DNA of 44,880 nt from Bradyrhizobium uaiense (GTDB lineage: Bacteria; Pseudomonadota; Alphaproteobacteria; Rhizobiales; Xanthobacteraceae). The number at the start of each line of letters is the position of its first letter. Position 1 is the stretch's first letter. Below the pieces are notes generated by a model. The model searched no databases. It saw nothing but the letters and a program-made list of their open reading frames with translations, and had not been told where the DNA came from. Both the position numbers and the translations under genes were made by a program. Shown in pieces: positions 8,269 to 16,137 of the stretch. The stretch is from positions 1 through 44,880 of the forward strand of contig NZ_VKHP01000048.1 in the NCBI RefSeq assembly GCF_010811875.1. The letters run 5' to 3'.

Positions 8269-9627
8269 ATGGAAACGAATGAGGAAGATATCGGCGCCGA
8301 AATGGCGCCGACACACCTGAAACTCACGGATGCAGCGATCCGTGCAGCAACGCTGCCACCGGGCAAGTCGCAGCACTATCTGCGCGACACAGAGCAGCCG
8401 GGACTCGCGATCAGAATGCGCGCAACCGGCGGCAGGACCTGGGTCTACCTTTTCACCAAACCCGGGATACGGGGTACTCAACGAAAGACACTGGGCGCTT
8501 GGCCCAAATTCAACGAGAAGGCGGCCCGCCAGGCCGCGACGATCGCTGCTGGCGACGTGATCAAGGGATTAGATCCGAACCAGGCCAAGCGCGAGGCCAA
8601 ACAGCAGCAGCTGGTCGAGAAGAAGAGCACCACCCTAGCAATCCTGATCGTCGAAGATGGCCCATACGAAACCTCCTTGACCGGACGCCAGGTCGTCAAC
8701 TGGAAGCCGGCAATGTCGGCGTTGCGACGCGGCCTCAAGGATCATTTGAACCTCGCCATCGGCAAGCTCACCCGACGGCAAATCATGGCGGCGGTGGATA
8801 GCGTCGCCACGACCGGCAAGCGCGGCGCAGCAAAGGACTTGCGCAAGCACACGCATACCTTCCTCGAATGGTGTGTCGGAGAAGGTTATATCGAACATAA
8901 CGTGCTCGCCGGCTATCGCGCACCCAAGGAAACCCGTGCGCAGAGGGTCGGGCGTCGAACGAAGGGTCGCGCGCTGGCCGATGAGGAGATCATCAAGGTC
9001 TGGCACGCAGCCGGCAAGCTCGGAGCTTTTGGTCAACTAGTTCGATTGTGCCTTTTAGGTGGTCCACGCCGCAGCGAGCCAACAATGACCGAGTGGCGAA
9101 AGCACATCATGGATGACCGCATCACTTTCGATCAGGCGTGGACCAAGATGGGCCTGCACCACGATGTGCCACGGACCCACCTCGTTGATGAGGTGCTCAC
9201 GGCCGCGAAACATTTCCAGCGCGCAACGTCCGATTATGTTTTCCCATCACCGAAGACCGGCGGCCAGATGTCGGGCTTCACCAAGATGGTCAAACGCCTA
9301 GTCAAGGAAGCGGCTGTCGCTAAGTTCACCATGCATGACTTGAGGCGCAGCTTGCGGACCATCATGTCGCGCTGCGGCTACGATAATGAAATCCAGCGGC
9401 TATGTGTCGGGCAAAAGCCGCGGGGCATTGATCAGGTTTACAATCACGACGAACAATGGATCATCCGCAAAATGGCGTTCGAAGCGGCTCATGACTACAT
9501 CGCGGAGCTGGTCGGCGCGAAACAGGTCGGTAAGGTCGTGCGTCTGCAGCGGACGAATCCGCTCGATCCCATCAAGGCCGAGCTGCTCGCCCGTCTGCGC
9601 GAGCATTATGCGGCTGGGGCGGCTTAG
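8269..9627 (+). CDS. int: Tyrosine recombinase / island integrase
   Basis: A 452-residue phage-type integrase. The N-terminal part (KLTDAAIRAATLPPGK, then RDTEQPGLAIRMRATGGRTWVYLF) is the DUF4102-like arm-binding domain. The catalytic domain has Arg267 (GGPRRSEPTMTEW), the His356-x-x-Arg359 box (HDLRR) and the nucleophile Tyr391 (QVYNHD). The usual second His near LGH is replaced by a Gln-containing VGQKPRG stretch. ATG 8269 follows a GGGCAGGAG site with tight spacing; the frame extends upstream through the hairpin region, which argues against an earlier start. It sits 254 bases from the tRNA-Val fragment and very probably moved the island. Its 3' end overlaps the convergent HTH gene by 56 bases. 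Confidence 0.9.
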   Translation: METNEEDIGAEMAPTHLKLTDAAIRAATLPPGKSQHYLRDTEQPGLAIRMRATGGRTWVYLFTKPGIRGTQRKTLGAWPKFNEKAARQAATIAAGDVIKGLDPNQAKREAKQQQLVEKKSTTLAILIVEDGPYETSLTGRQVVNWKPAMSALRRGLKDHLNLAIGKLTRRQIMAAVDSVATTGKRGAAKDLRKHTHTFLEWCVGEGYIEHNVLAGYRAPKETRAQRVGRRTKGRALADEEIIKVWHAAGKLGAFGQLVRLCLLGGPRRSEPTMTEWRKHIMDDRITFDQAWTKMGLHHDVPRTHLVDEVLTAAKHFQRATSDYVFPSPKTGGQMSGFTKMVKRLVKEAAVAKFTMHDLRRSLRTIMSRCGYDNEIQRLCVGQKPRGIDQVYNHDEQWIIRKMAFEAAHDYIAELVGAKQVGKVVRLQRTNPLDPIKAELLARLREHYAAGAA

Positions 9628-9940
9628 CCGCCTTATCGCATTTGGCAAGATAGTCACGCACCGCATCGACACGATATAGCGGGCGGCCATCCACATAGCG
9701 CCATCTCAGCGGGTGACTCGGATCGCGCCGCCACTGCTCCAGCGCTCCCGGTGTGCGCCGGACGACTGCGGCCGTCTCTAATGCCGTCAAATTGGCGCTG
9801 CCAGGTAGCGTATCGACATCGAACGCCGCAGGCGGCGGCACGCCGCGGTTCTTGCGACGACGCTTTGTGGCAGGCGGCATTTGTGTACCGCCTGGCAACC
9901 GAAATACTTCGACCGGCGTCTTTTCGTCCTCGCCGCGCAT
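9572..9940 (-). CDS. Small HTH DNA-binding protein next to the integrase
   Basis: A 122-residue protein with a basic N-terminal linker (KRRRKNRG near residue 26) and a helix-turn-helix of the MerR/excisionase type in the middle (LTALETAAVVRRTPGALEQW, then a wing-like RWRYVDGRPLYRVDAVRDYL). The position, convergent with and overlapping the integrase gene, suggests a recombination directionality factor or a regulator of the integrase, by analogy with excisionases. A later start at 9880 is possible. No other domain is seen. Confidence 0.65.
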   Translation of the reverse strand: MRGEDEKTPVEVFRLPGGTQMPPATKRRRKNRGVPPPAAFDVDTLPGSANLTALETAAVVRRTPGALEQWRRDPSHPLRWRYVDGRPLYRVDAVRDYLAKCDKAAKPPQPHNARADGRAARP

Positions 9941-10154
9941 GCTTTTGCCCCGTGATGGTCTGAGGCAAGAAGGTCGTAGACTTCTCCGGCAAGCAAGACA
10001 TCAAGCGCGCAGGTATGGCTCTTGGGTAGCTGTGGCGGACAAAAAGGACGGGCCGGTTCGACTGTCCTGGGGCCCGCCGAGAGCGCTTTCTCGCTTTCAA
10101 TCCGACAAACGAACAGCCGGAACCGCATCTCGGCGATCTACCTGGCTTGCAGTG

Positions 10155-11456
10155 CTATTCGGGTACTCCAGTTGCGGGGTCGTCGGCCCGCACGGAAGTC
10201 TGCAACTGGGCTGGATCGACTTTCTTGCGCTGCGCCCATTCCACGAGATTCTTTGGCCGGTAGGTCGGGTCGGCTCGCCACCGCTTGAAGACGCTGGCGT
10301 CGATCGTTTCGTTGATGTTGATGTGGCTGCCATCGTCCCTCTCATCGGGGTCGCGGCCGATGGTGCGGTAGAGTGGCGGAAAGACCTTGGCGTAGTATCC
10401 GGCTAGGAAGGCGCCGTAGGAATCGGTGGTCGGTGCAGTCACGGAATCTCCGTCAAGATCGACTTCCGAGCGGAACGAAAGACCGAGCAATTCCGCCTTC
10501 TTCATCATCCAGCGCAGGGGCGCCTGATTCAGAAGGTCGGTTTCGTAGCCGCCTCCCACGTTGGCATGCGCGCCTACGAACCAGCGCTGCTCGACGCCCG
10601 ACAGCGGCCGCGGCGGAGGGACAGGCGCGCCCGGGTCTTTCGAATGATGGACGTCCCAGAGGGTGGGAGCGAAATCAGGCCGATGCTCGTCGATGGCGAT
10701 GGCGTGATATCCGTTCTGGATAGGCAGCCGCAGCCCCGTCTGAAGGTAATCGAATTGCGAGCGGCTGATGCCCTGAATGTTTCCGGCCGCAACGCCGACG
10801 GATCCCACCGTATCCCATACTCCAATCATCTTCACGTTCGCTGGCTGGGAATATTTGAGCAACCATCGTTCCTGTTCGGTCAGTTTGCCGATGTCGCCGG
10901 AAGCTTCCATTTCCTTCAGTTTCCAGATCGTTTCCTCGTTACCCTTCCGGTAACGCTCGAACAGCTCAGAGACCCCGATGGGCGAGCCGGCCTTCAGGGC
11001 GCCGTCGAGGGCGACCAAATTCGCCAACGCTCTCGCGGTGAATGCACCCCGACTGAAGCCGAAGATGAAGATCTCGTCGCCGTCATTGTAGTTCTCGACG
11101 ATCCACTCATAGGCAAGGCGAATGTTCTCATCGAGCCCTTGACCGAAGACGCCACCCAAGAAGCCGTTGACTCCGATCTCGTAGTAGACGAGCTGGGGCT
11201 TGCCGTCCTGGCTCTTCGACGCACAAAGCGCCCGCATTCGCCAGACGTTCGTGTTGCTGTTGATGCTGTTCCATGTGCCGTCGAGGAATATGGCGAGGCG
11301 TTTCTTCTGCAGCTCGGCGCCCGCGAAGGAGGGCTGACTCCCACTCTTCTCCGCAGGTCGTCCGATGAATACGCCGATCCATACGATGGCTATGATGGCA
11401 AGCAAAAGGCCGATGGAGTGACCGACCCGTTCAGTCAACCTCAGAAATTTCTTCAT
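10155..11456 (-). CDS. DUF2235 alpha/beta-hydrolase, membrane anchored
   Basis: A 433-residue protein of the DUF2235 family, which is related to the Tle1-type phospholipases. An N-terminal membrane segment covers about residues 12-32. The hydrolase start RLAIFLDGTWN is at about residue 53 and the nucleophile elbow GFSRGA holds Ser135. WDTVGSVG and a late RWFVGAHANVGGGYE complete the family pattern. ATG 11456 has a GGAAG ribosome binding site; the open frame extends to 11582 but that part lacks similarity. Lipid hydrolysis is expected from the family but not shown. No type VI secretion genes are nearby. It is divergent from the DUF4145 gene, so a shared promoter region is likely. A decayed second DUF2235 copy lies at 30.0-30.3 kb. 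Confidence 0.85.
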   Translation of the reverse strand: MKKFLRLTERVGHSIGLLLAIIAIVWIGVFIGRPAEKSGSQPSFAGAELQKKRLAIFLDGTWNSINSNTNVWRMRALCASKSQDGKPQLVYYEIGVNGFLGGVFGQGLDENIRLAYEWIVENYNDGDEIFIFGFSRGAFTARALANLVALDGALKAGSPIGVSELFERYRKGNEETIWKLKEMEASGDIGKLTEQERWLLKYSQPANVKMIGVWDTVGSVGVAAGNIQGISRSQFDYLQTGLRLPIQNGYHAIAIDEHRPDFAPTLWDVHHSKDPGAPVPPPRPLSGVEQRWFVGAHANVGGGYETDLLNQAPLRWMMKKAELLGLSFRSEVDLDGDSVTAPTTDSYGAFLAGYYAKVFPPLYRTIGRDPDERDDGSHININETIDASVFKRWRADPTYRPKNLVEWAQRKKVDPAQLQTSVRADDPATGVPE

Positions 11457-11623
11457 CACATGCTTCCAATTGGCCGCCAAGACGATGCGCGGCGGACTGA
11501 GGTCATGCCTCAATCCATGATCATCGAAGGTTGGTAGCTCTTGTTGCCGCGCCGATCGAAATCGAACTCGTAGACGATGCACGGCGCAATCGCCTGGTGC
11601 TGCTGAGCCACGCGACGCGCGCG

Positions 11624-12664
11624 ATGTCGTCGAAGTCGGAGATCGAATGGCCCGAGATAAACTCCTTCAATCTGGACGACATGGTCAAGCAGCCGCTGCC
11701 TTCGGTCGATCGGCAAATGACCAACTTGCTGGCGTGGGCCGCGGCAGATCTGGACGACGATCAACTTGGCGCGGTTGAGTTGCCCGACGAAGAGGATCTC
11801 ACCGCAGTGATCGGCACGCTCGACGGGCAGCGGGTTGACGAACTTATCTCAGAGACGGCCAAGGCTGGCTTGATTCGACTCGTGCCCGATCATGCGATCT
11901 CGATTACGCCGGCCGGGTGGGAACGACTACGACCAGCGGCAAAATCGGAAGCGCGGTCGGAAGCTGCGGCGCCGACACTGATCTCTACGAAAGCGGGTGC
12001 GACCGTCAAGGCGCACTGCGGCGTTTTCCAAGGCGAGAAGAATTCCTGGCTCCGTGCCGAATACACGGACATGGGGGGCGATGGCACCGCTTCTTGGAGC
12101 GAAACCTATCAGACAATACAGTGCTGCGGATGCGACAAGCTATCCATACGGCGCGAGGTTTGGCGATCAGAGTGGGATGAGGCCGACTTCGATGACCAAG
12201 GTAGGCCTGTAACGCGTCGCGGCGCTAAGGTGACGTACTATCCGGCGCAGACCGTCTGGGCAAAACCGCCCTGGGCCGAAGCCCTCGGCGACGAGGTCCT
12301 CAGAGATGTTCTCGACGAATCCTATCTTGCCCTCAATAGTGGATTGCGGATGCTCGCGTCGGTTGGGGCCCGCACCTTGCTGGACAGAGCCGGAAATATC
12401 CTCGTCGGCGATGTGAAGGGTGGATTCGAAGGCAAGCTTTCCGCGCTGGCGACCGCCGGACGCATCAGCCAATCGGACAAGGAGGCGCTTGACGCGGTTG
12501 CCGATGCAGGCAACGCGTCGGCGCATCGCGGCTACGCTCCTGAAGCCGAACGCCTGAACCATATCTTCGACATCATAGAGAATTTCCTGGAGCGTGCGTT
12601 CATTCTCACGCCGGCGGCAGCAGAAATCCGCAAAGCCACGCCTCCACGTCCCAAGCGGCTTTGA
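11624..12664 (+). CDS. DUF4145-domain protein
   Basis: A protein of about 346 residues. The N-terminal half looks like a winged-helix-like domain (SVDRQMTNLLAWAAADL to LVPDHAISITPAGWERL). A zinc-ribbon-like CCGC stretch lies mid-protein, and the C-terminal domain has the DUF4145 pattern: a helix with NSGLRMLASVGARTLLD, then GFEGKLSALATAGRIS and a final GNASAHRGY, the conserved A-x-R/H-G region. DUF4145 proteins are common in defence islands and attached to restriction genes, but have no known activity. The start is unsure: ATG 11624 is a guess, TTG 11531 would add 31 residues. It lies upstream of the RT-protease gene on the same strand, 280 bases away, so it may or may not belong to that system. 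Confidence 0.75.
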   Translation: MSSKSEIEWPEINSFNLDDMVKQPLPSVDRQMTNLLAWAAADLDDDQLGAVELPDEEDLTAVIGTLDGQRVDELISETAKAGLIRLVPDHAISITPAGWERLRPAAKSEARSEAAAPTLISTKAGATVKAHCGVFQGEKNSWLRAEYTDMGGDGTASWSETYQTIQCCGCDKLSIRREVWRSEWDEADFDDQGRPVTRRGAKVTYYPAQTVWAKPPWAEALGDEVLRDVLDESYLALNSGLRMLASVGARTLLDRAGNILVGDVKGGFEGKLSALATAGRISQSDKEALDAVADAGNASAHRGYAPEAERLNHIFDIIENFLERAFILTPAAAEIRKATPPRPKRL

Positions 12665-12825
12665 TGAAAAGTGTGCGTTGGCCAAATAACGCGATGGGGA
12701 GTATCGGACCCCGTTGACGGCTGTGGAGGTCTCGCCCGCCCGAGGCCCTTCTGACCCGCGCAAAATATGTGAATTTCTGTGGCTGACGTGTGGCGTTTCC
12801 GGACCGCACTGCTATTGATGAATTT

Positions 12826-12946
12826 ACGAGGTCTCCCCTCGCATACGCGCTGTCGTAACTGCGGCGTAAGAGCGAAAGTCTCATCAAGGATCTTGCGCGC
12901 CACGTTGCTCGCTGAATGCCTGGCGTGATTGGAAGGGAGACCTCGT
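12826..12946 (+). ncRNA. Candidate retron ncRNA (msr-msd) with 12-bp end repeats
   Basis: A perfect 12-bp inverted repeat brackets this stretch: ACGAGGTCTCCC at 12826-12837 and GGGAGACCTCGT at 12935-12946. Two hairpins lie inside. One is 12839-12875 (TCGC/GCGA plus TACGC/GCGTA around a 15-base loop); the other is 12896-12927 (CGCGCCA/TGGCGTG with one G-T pair). Terminal complementary arms (a1/a2) around stem-loops directly upstream of the RT gene are the layout of retron ncRNAs. A further GAGGTCTC at 12726-12733 could pair with the same right arm and give a longer RNA of about 220 bases. No branching guanosine context was recognised, so this is a candidate, not a proof. Confidence 0.5.
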
Positions 12947-14543
12947 GCCCAGCTTCGCATCGTTCTTCGTCACTCCGGTCCGCGTCAGCGTTCCAAACGA
13001 GCTTACGAGCGAAGCCGAATTGCTGAAGTTTCTTGCCTTGTCGACAGCTGAGCTCAAGAAGATCTGGTGGTTTCGTGGCCGGATGTATCAGAAATTCGAG
13101 ATTTCGAAGGGCGAAGGAAAGAAGCGCGTCATAAGCGCGCCGGACCATCGGCTGAAGATGCTGCAGACCAAGATCGCGTCTTCGCTCACGCCGATATGCA
13201 GACCCAGGAATCCCGTTCATGGCTTCGTAGATGGCCGTTCGGTCAAAACGAATGCCACGGCTCATCGCCGAAGCAAGTTCGTGATGAACTTGGATATCGA
13301 AGGTTTCTTCTCGGCCATTACGGAAGGACGCGTCTCCGGACTGATGAGCGCGCTCGGTATCGATAGCCGTGTCGCTGAAATCCTGGCGAGGATCTGCTGC
13401 AACGAGGGTGTCCTGCCGCAAGGTGCCCCTAGCAGTCCGATAATCTCCAACATGATCTGCTTCCGGATGGACAAGGAATTGCAGACGATCGCGAAGGAAA
13501 GCCGCTGCATCTATACCAGATACGCTGACGATATCACGTTCTCCAGCTACCAGCCGCTGACACTGCTGTTTGAAGGACCTACGCCCCCGGCCGGCAAATT
13601 CTCGCCCGAACTGCTCAAAGACCGGCTTCGTGGAGCTTTCCGATCCAATGGCTTCGCAATCAATCCGCAGAAGGTCCACTACGCCGACAAGTATTCACGC
13701 CGAACGGTAACCGGCCTGAAGATCAACGAGCTCGTCAACGTCGACAGGAAATTCGTGCGAAACATCCGCGCGGCGTTATTCGTGACTGAAAAGCAGGGCG
13801 CTACGAGCGCCCAGAAGATTCTCAAGGACAAGTATGGTCGCGAAGCGGCTCTCGCCTCGCACCTTCGGGGACGGATATCCTGGGTGGGGCACATCAAGGG
13901 ACCTTCGGATCCGATCTTTCGCGGTCTCGCCTTGCGCTACAACAAGCTCTTTCCCTCGGAGAAACTCGAAATCCTGCCCACGATTTTTGAGATCAGAGAG
14001 CGTGCGGTGTGGGTCGTCGAGCATTGGGGCGATACCACAACGGAAGGCAGCGTGCAGGGCACGGCTTTCTTCCTGAAATCGGTCGGTCTCGTTACGGCAT
14101 CGCACTGCGTCGAGGGTGCGACCGAGATCGAGATCTATCACCCCAGCAAGCCTTCGAATAAATTCAAGGTGACGGTCGCCAAGAATGATACGCATCGCGA
14201 CCTGGCTGTTCTAACGCACGAAATACCCGCCACAGAGTACTACGAGTTCGACATATCGAAGCGTACGCTCAAGGTCGGCGACATCACGACGGCGCTCGGA
14301 TTTCCGAGCTTCGGGGCGGGCGACAAGATCAACGTCCGATCCGGACCGATAACGTCGTTGCCCACGAAGAGCGCCGTACCGATGATCGAGGTGACGCAAA
14401 AGCTCTCGCAAGGCATGTCCGGCGGTCCGCTGCTCGACGAGGACGGCGCTGTCGCCGGAATCAATCATAAGGGCGGACCGGGCGAGGCCAGGGATTTCGC
14501 CGTGCATGTCAAAGCGCTGACCGACTGGCTGAGTGGAGCGTAG
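12945..14543 (+). CDS. Retron-type reverse transcriptase fused to a trypsin-like protease
   Basis: A 532-residue two-domain protein. Residues 1 to about 320 are a reverse transcriptase with the retron marks: NATAH at 103-107 (the NAxxH motif of region X), the catalytic YADD at 193-196, PQGAPSSPIISN before it, and VTG at 255-257 (region Y). Residues from about 350 to the end form a trypsin-like serine protease with an apparently complete triad: His387 (TASHCV), Asp419 (HRDLAVL) and Ser492 (GMSGGPLLD). The start is GTG 12945 with a GGGAGA ribosome binding site; both lie inside the right arm of the inverted repeat. RT-protease fusions are known among retron-like RTs, where the fused domain acts as the effector in anti-phage defence. 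Both domains look intact. The type number should be set by a phylogeny. Confidence 0.92.
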   Translation: MPSFASFFVTPVRVSVPNELTSEAELLKFLALSTAELKKIWWFRGRMYQKFEISKGEGKKRVISAPDHRLKMLQTKIASSLTPICRPRNPVHGFVDGRSVKTNATAHRRSKFVMNLDIEGFFSAITEGRVSGLMSALGIDSRVAEILARICCNEGVLPQGAPSSPIISNMICFRMDKELQTIAKESRCIYTRYADDITFSSYQPLTLLFEGPTPPAGKFSPELLKDRLRGAFRSNGFAINPQKVHYADKYSRRTVTGLKINELVNVDRKFVRNIRAALFVTEKQGATSAQKILKDKYGREAALASHLRGRISWVGHIKGPSDPIFRGLALRYNKLFPSEKLEILPTIFEIRERAVWVVEHWGDTTTEGSVQGTAFFLKSVGLVTASHCVEGATEIEIYHPSKPSNKFKVTVAKNDTHRDLAVLTHEIPATEYYEFDISKRTLKVGDITTALGFPSFGAGDKINVRSGPITSLPTKSAVPMIEVTQKLSQGMSGGPLLDEDGAVAGINHKGGPGEARDFAVHVKALTDWLSGA

Positions 14544-14832
14544 CGTAGCTATGCAGCGTGCCGTGCGTCGCGGACGTCCTGCGGGCGGTCGAGGCCGTTG
14601 CGTATCACGAGCGATAGATTGACGTTGACGAGCGTCACCGCGTGCGAACGAGCGTCCGCGCGGCGAGAATGTCCTCTATCTGATGGAGGCGTTCCGGCGG
14701 AGCGTTGGTGGACGCGCCCAATGAAGAAAAGCCAAGTCTCCGAATAAGACCGTCAAGAGGCCGCGCAAGGCCGCCGCTGGTCAGAAGGAGATGCTGATGC
14801 CGATTGGAGGCAAGAATCAGTCGAAGGCCACT
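14544..14832. other. Stretch after the RT-protease gene, no gene called
   Basis: A lysine-rich open frame near 14725-14850 hints at a decayed small basic protein, but it has no start in frame and runs into the antisense of the acetyltransferase. No terminator was recognised. Confidence 0.3.
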
Positions 14833-15244
14833 TTAAAGCCGGCCTTCTATCCTTTTCTCGAACTCAGTCGGGTAGCCAGTTCGTTCGGTATAGCCTTGCT
14901 TCCTGTACCATGTCGCAAGCCGATCTACCGGAAAGCCCAATTCGAGCGGCCATGGAGAGAGGGTGACCCATTCGTAGCCTTCCGCGCGCACGGGCCTCAA
15001 CCGCTTCGAGCAGCAGCTTGCCAAGTCCGCTGCCCCGGAGCCGGGTGACAACAAACAGTTCGCACAATGCTGGGCAATTCATTTCCGGAAGCTCATCGAA
15101 CGAAACGAAGCCGATCTCAGCTCCGTTCCTGCGTGCGATAAATTGTTGGGTGCGCCGTCCTTTGGAGCTCGCCAGAATGCGTTGGCTGACCTCTAAATCG
15201 TGTCCGACATATCCATCAAGTATGGCAGTAAACTCAATAATCAT
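14833..15244 (-). pseudogene. GNAT acetyltransferase, frameshifted
   Basis: The N-terminal part (start ATG 15244 with a GAGGA site; MIIEFTAILDGYVGHD onward) shows a GNAT fold: GAEIGFVSFDELPE, then LCELFVVTRLRGSGLGKLLLE, which is the acetyl-CoA-binding R-x-x-G-x-G-x-x-L loop. Near 15000 the similarity jumps to another frame of the same strand, where a GNAT-like end continues (AEGYEWVTLSPWPLELGFP, then WYRKQGYTERTGYP) to 14833. One base in a GC-rich run around 14990-15000 explains this. Either the gene is broken or the sequence has an error there; the remaining N-terminal frame alone ends at 14864. Confidence 0.65.
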
Positions 15245-15417
15245 GAGGTCCTCTATAAACCCAGCAACGATGCGAGGGCTACCGCGGCGTCGCAGGGCGA
15301 TGTTTCGCTGCGAACGCAAAAATGTCCTCGGGGGCTACCTTCTTTGCAGCAAGGAGCCGTCCGAATTCTTCCACTAGATCCGAGTAGTCGCTGTCGCGTT
15401 CCGGTGCTGGGCGAAAG

Positions 15418-16137
15418 TCATGCCGCTTGATGCTTAGGACGGCGACGAATCTTCATGAATCCCAATTTGAGCCGAGCATCCAATCCCGGCCTGAACTCGT
15501 GTAACAAGCCGCGCGTTGTTTCCGGTTCTGGATCTAGCTCTCTGTCCGCTAAAGGATGTTCTTTTACGGAAGTCTTTTCGTCTCTTCTGCGCCTGACGAC
15601 GCGCAGGGCTTGTGCGTGGACCGAGGCCTCTTCACCCTCACGGAAGTAGACGTTTTCGTGCGCGTTGAGCCACTGCAGCTCATTTAGTGGCGCAACGTCG
15701 TCGCTCGACGAGATAGTGACAACGCGACAGTTCTTCTCGCCTAGTTTGTAGGTTTGCGTATCGTATAGCAGGATCAGATATTTCGGCGATAAAGGAAGAA
15801 AAATCTGCAGACCCGCCTGTCCTAACCCGGTGTGGCCGGCGTGTTCATTGCCTTCGAAATGCTGGTTATGCCGAACAATTGGATTATCGGACGTGATAAG
15901 TCCGAGTCCAGAGTTGTTCCGCAAAAGCTTGATCTTCAGATCGTAGACAGCCGGCACCATCCGAGATGCGACCTGAAGCGACATCAGCACCGGATCCTCG
16001 AAACCGATCTCATATTGATCGGGGTCGTCAAACTGTCCACGATAAATGGTCTTAAACAGCTTGTCCGTTGACTCTGCCATCGCGTCAGCCTCGTAACTTG
16101 TCCGCGCGGCTTGGAGCACGATGAAATGCGACAGCAT
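15418..16137 (-). CDS. DUF4238 protein, N-terminally truncated
   Basis: A 239-residue product matching the middle and end of DUF4238: FIVLQAARTSYEADA early on, then GLITSDNPIVRHNQHF, then FLPLSPKYLILLYD. Full family members usually start with a His-rich RHHYVPQ-type region about 90 residues earlier, which is missing. The frame stays open and family-like upstream of the first Met to about 16200, where a stop appears, so the gene seems cut at that point by a rearrangement. The first 17 bases overlap the divergent DUF4209 gene. The function of DUF4238 is unknown; it is often found in mobile and defence regions. Possibly inactive. Confidence 0.65.
   Translation of the reverse strand: MLSHFIVLQAARTSYEADAMAESTDKLFKTIYRGQFDDPDQYEIGFEDPVLMSLQVASRMVPAVYDLKIKLLRNNSGLGLITSDNPIVRHNQHFEGNEHAGHTGLGQAGLQIFLPLSPKYLILLYDTQTYKLGEKNCRVVTISSSDDVAPLNELQWLNAHENVYFREGEEASVHAQALRVVRRRRDEKTSVKEHPLADRELDPEPETTRGLLHEFRPGLDARLKLGFMKIRRRPKHQAA

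Noticed and set aside
14791..15048. 85-residue plus-strand frame after the RT gene
   Set aside because: Most of it is antisense to the acetyltransferase remnant; only a short lysine-rich start might be a relic.
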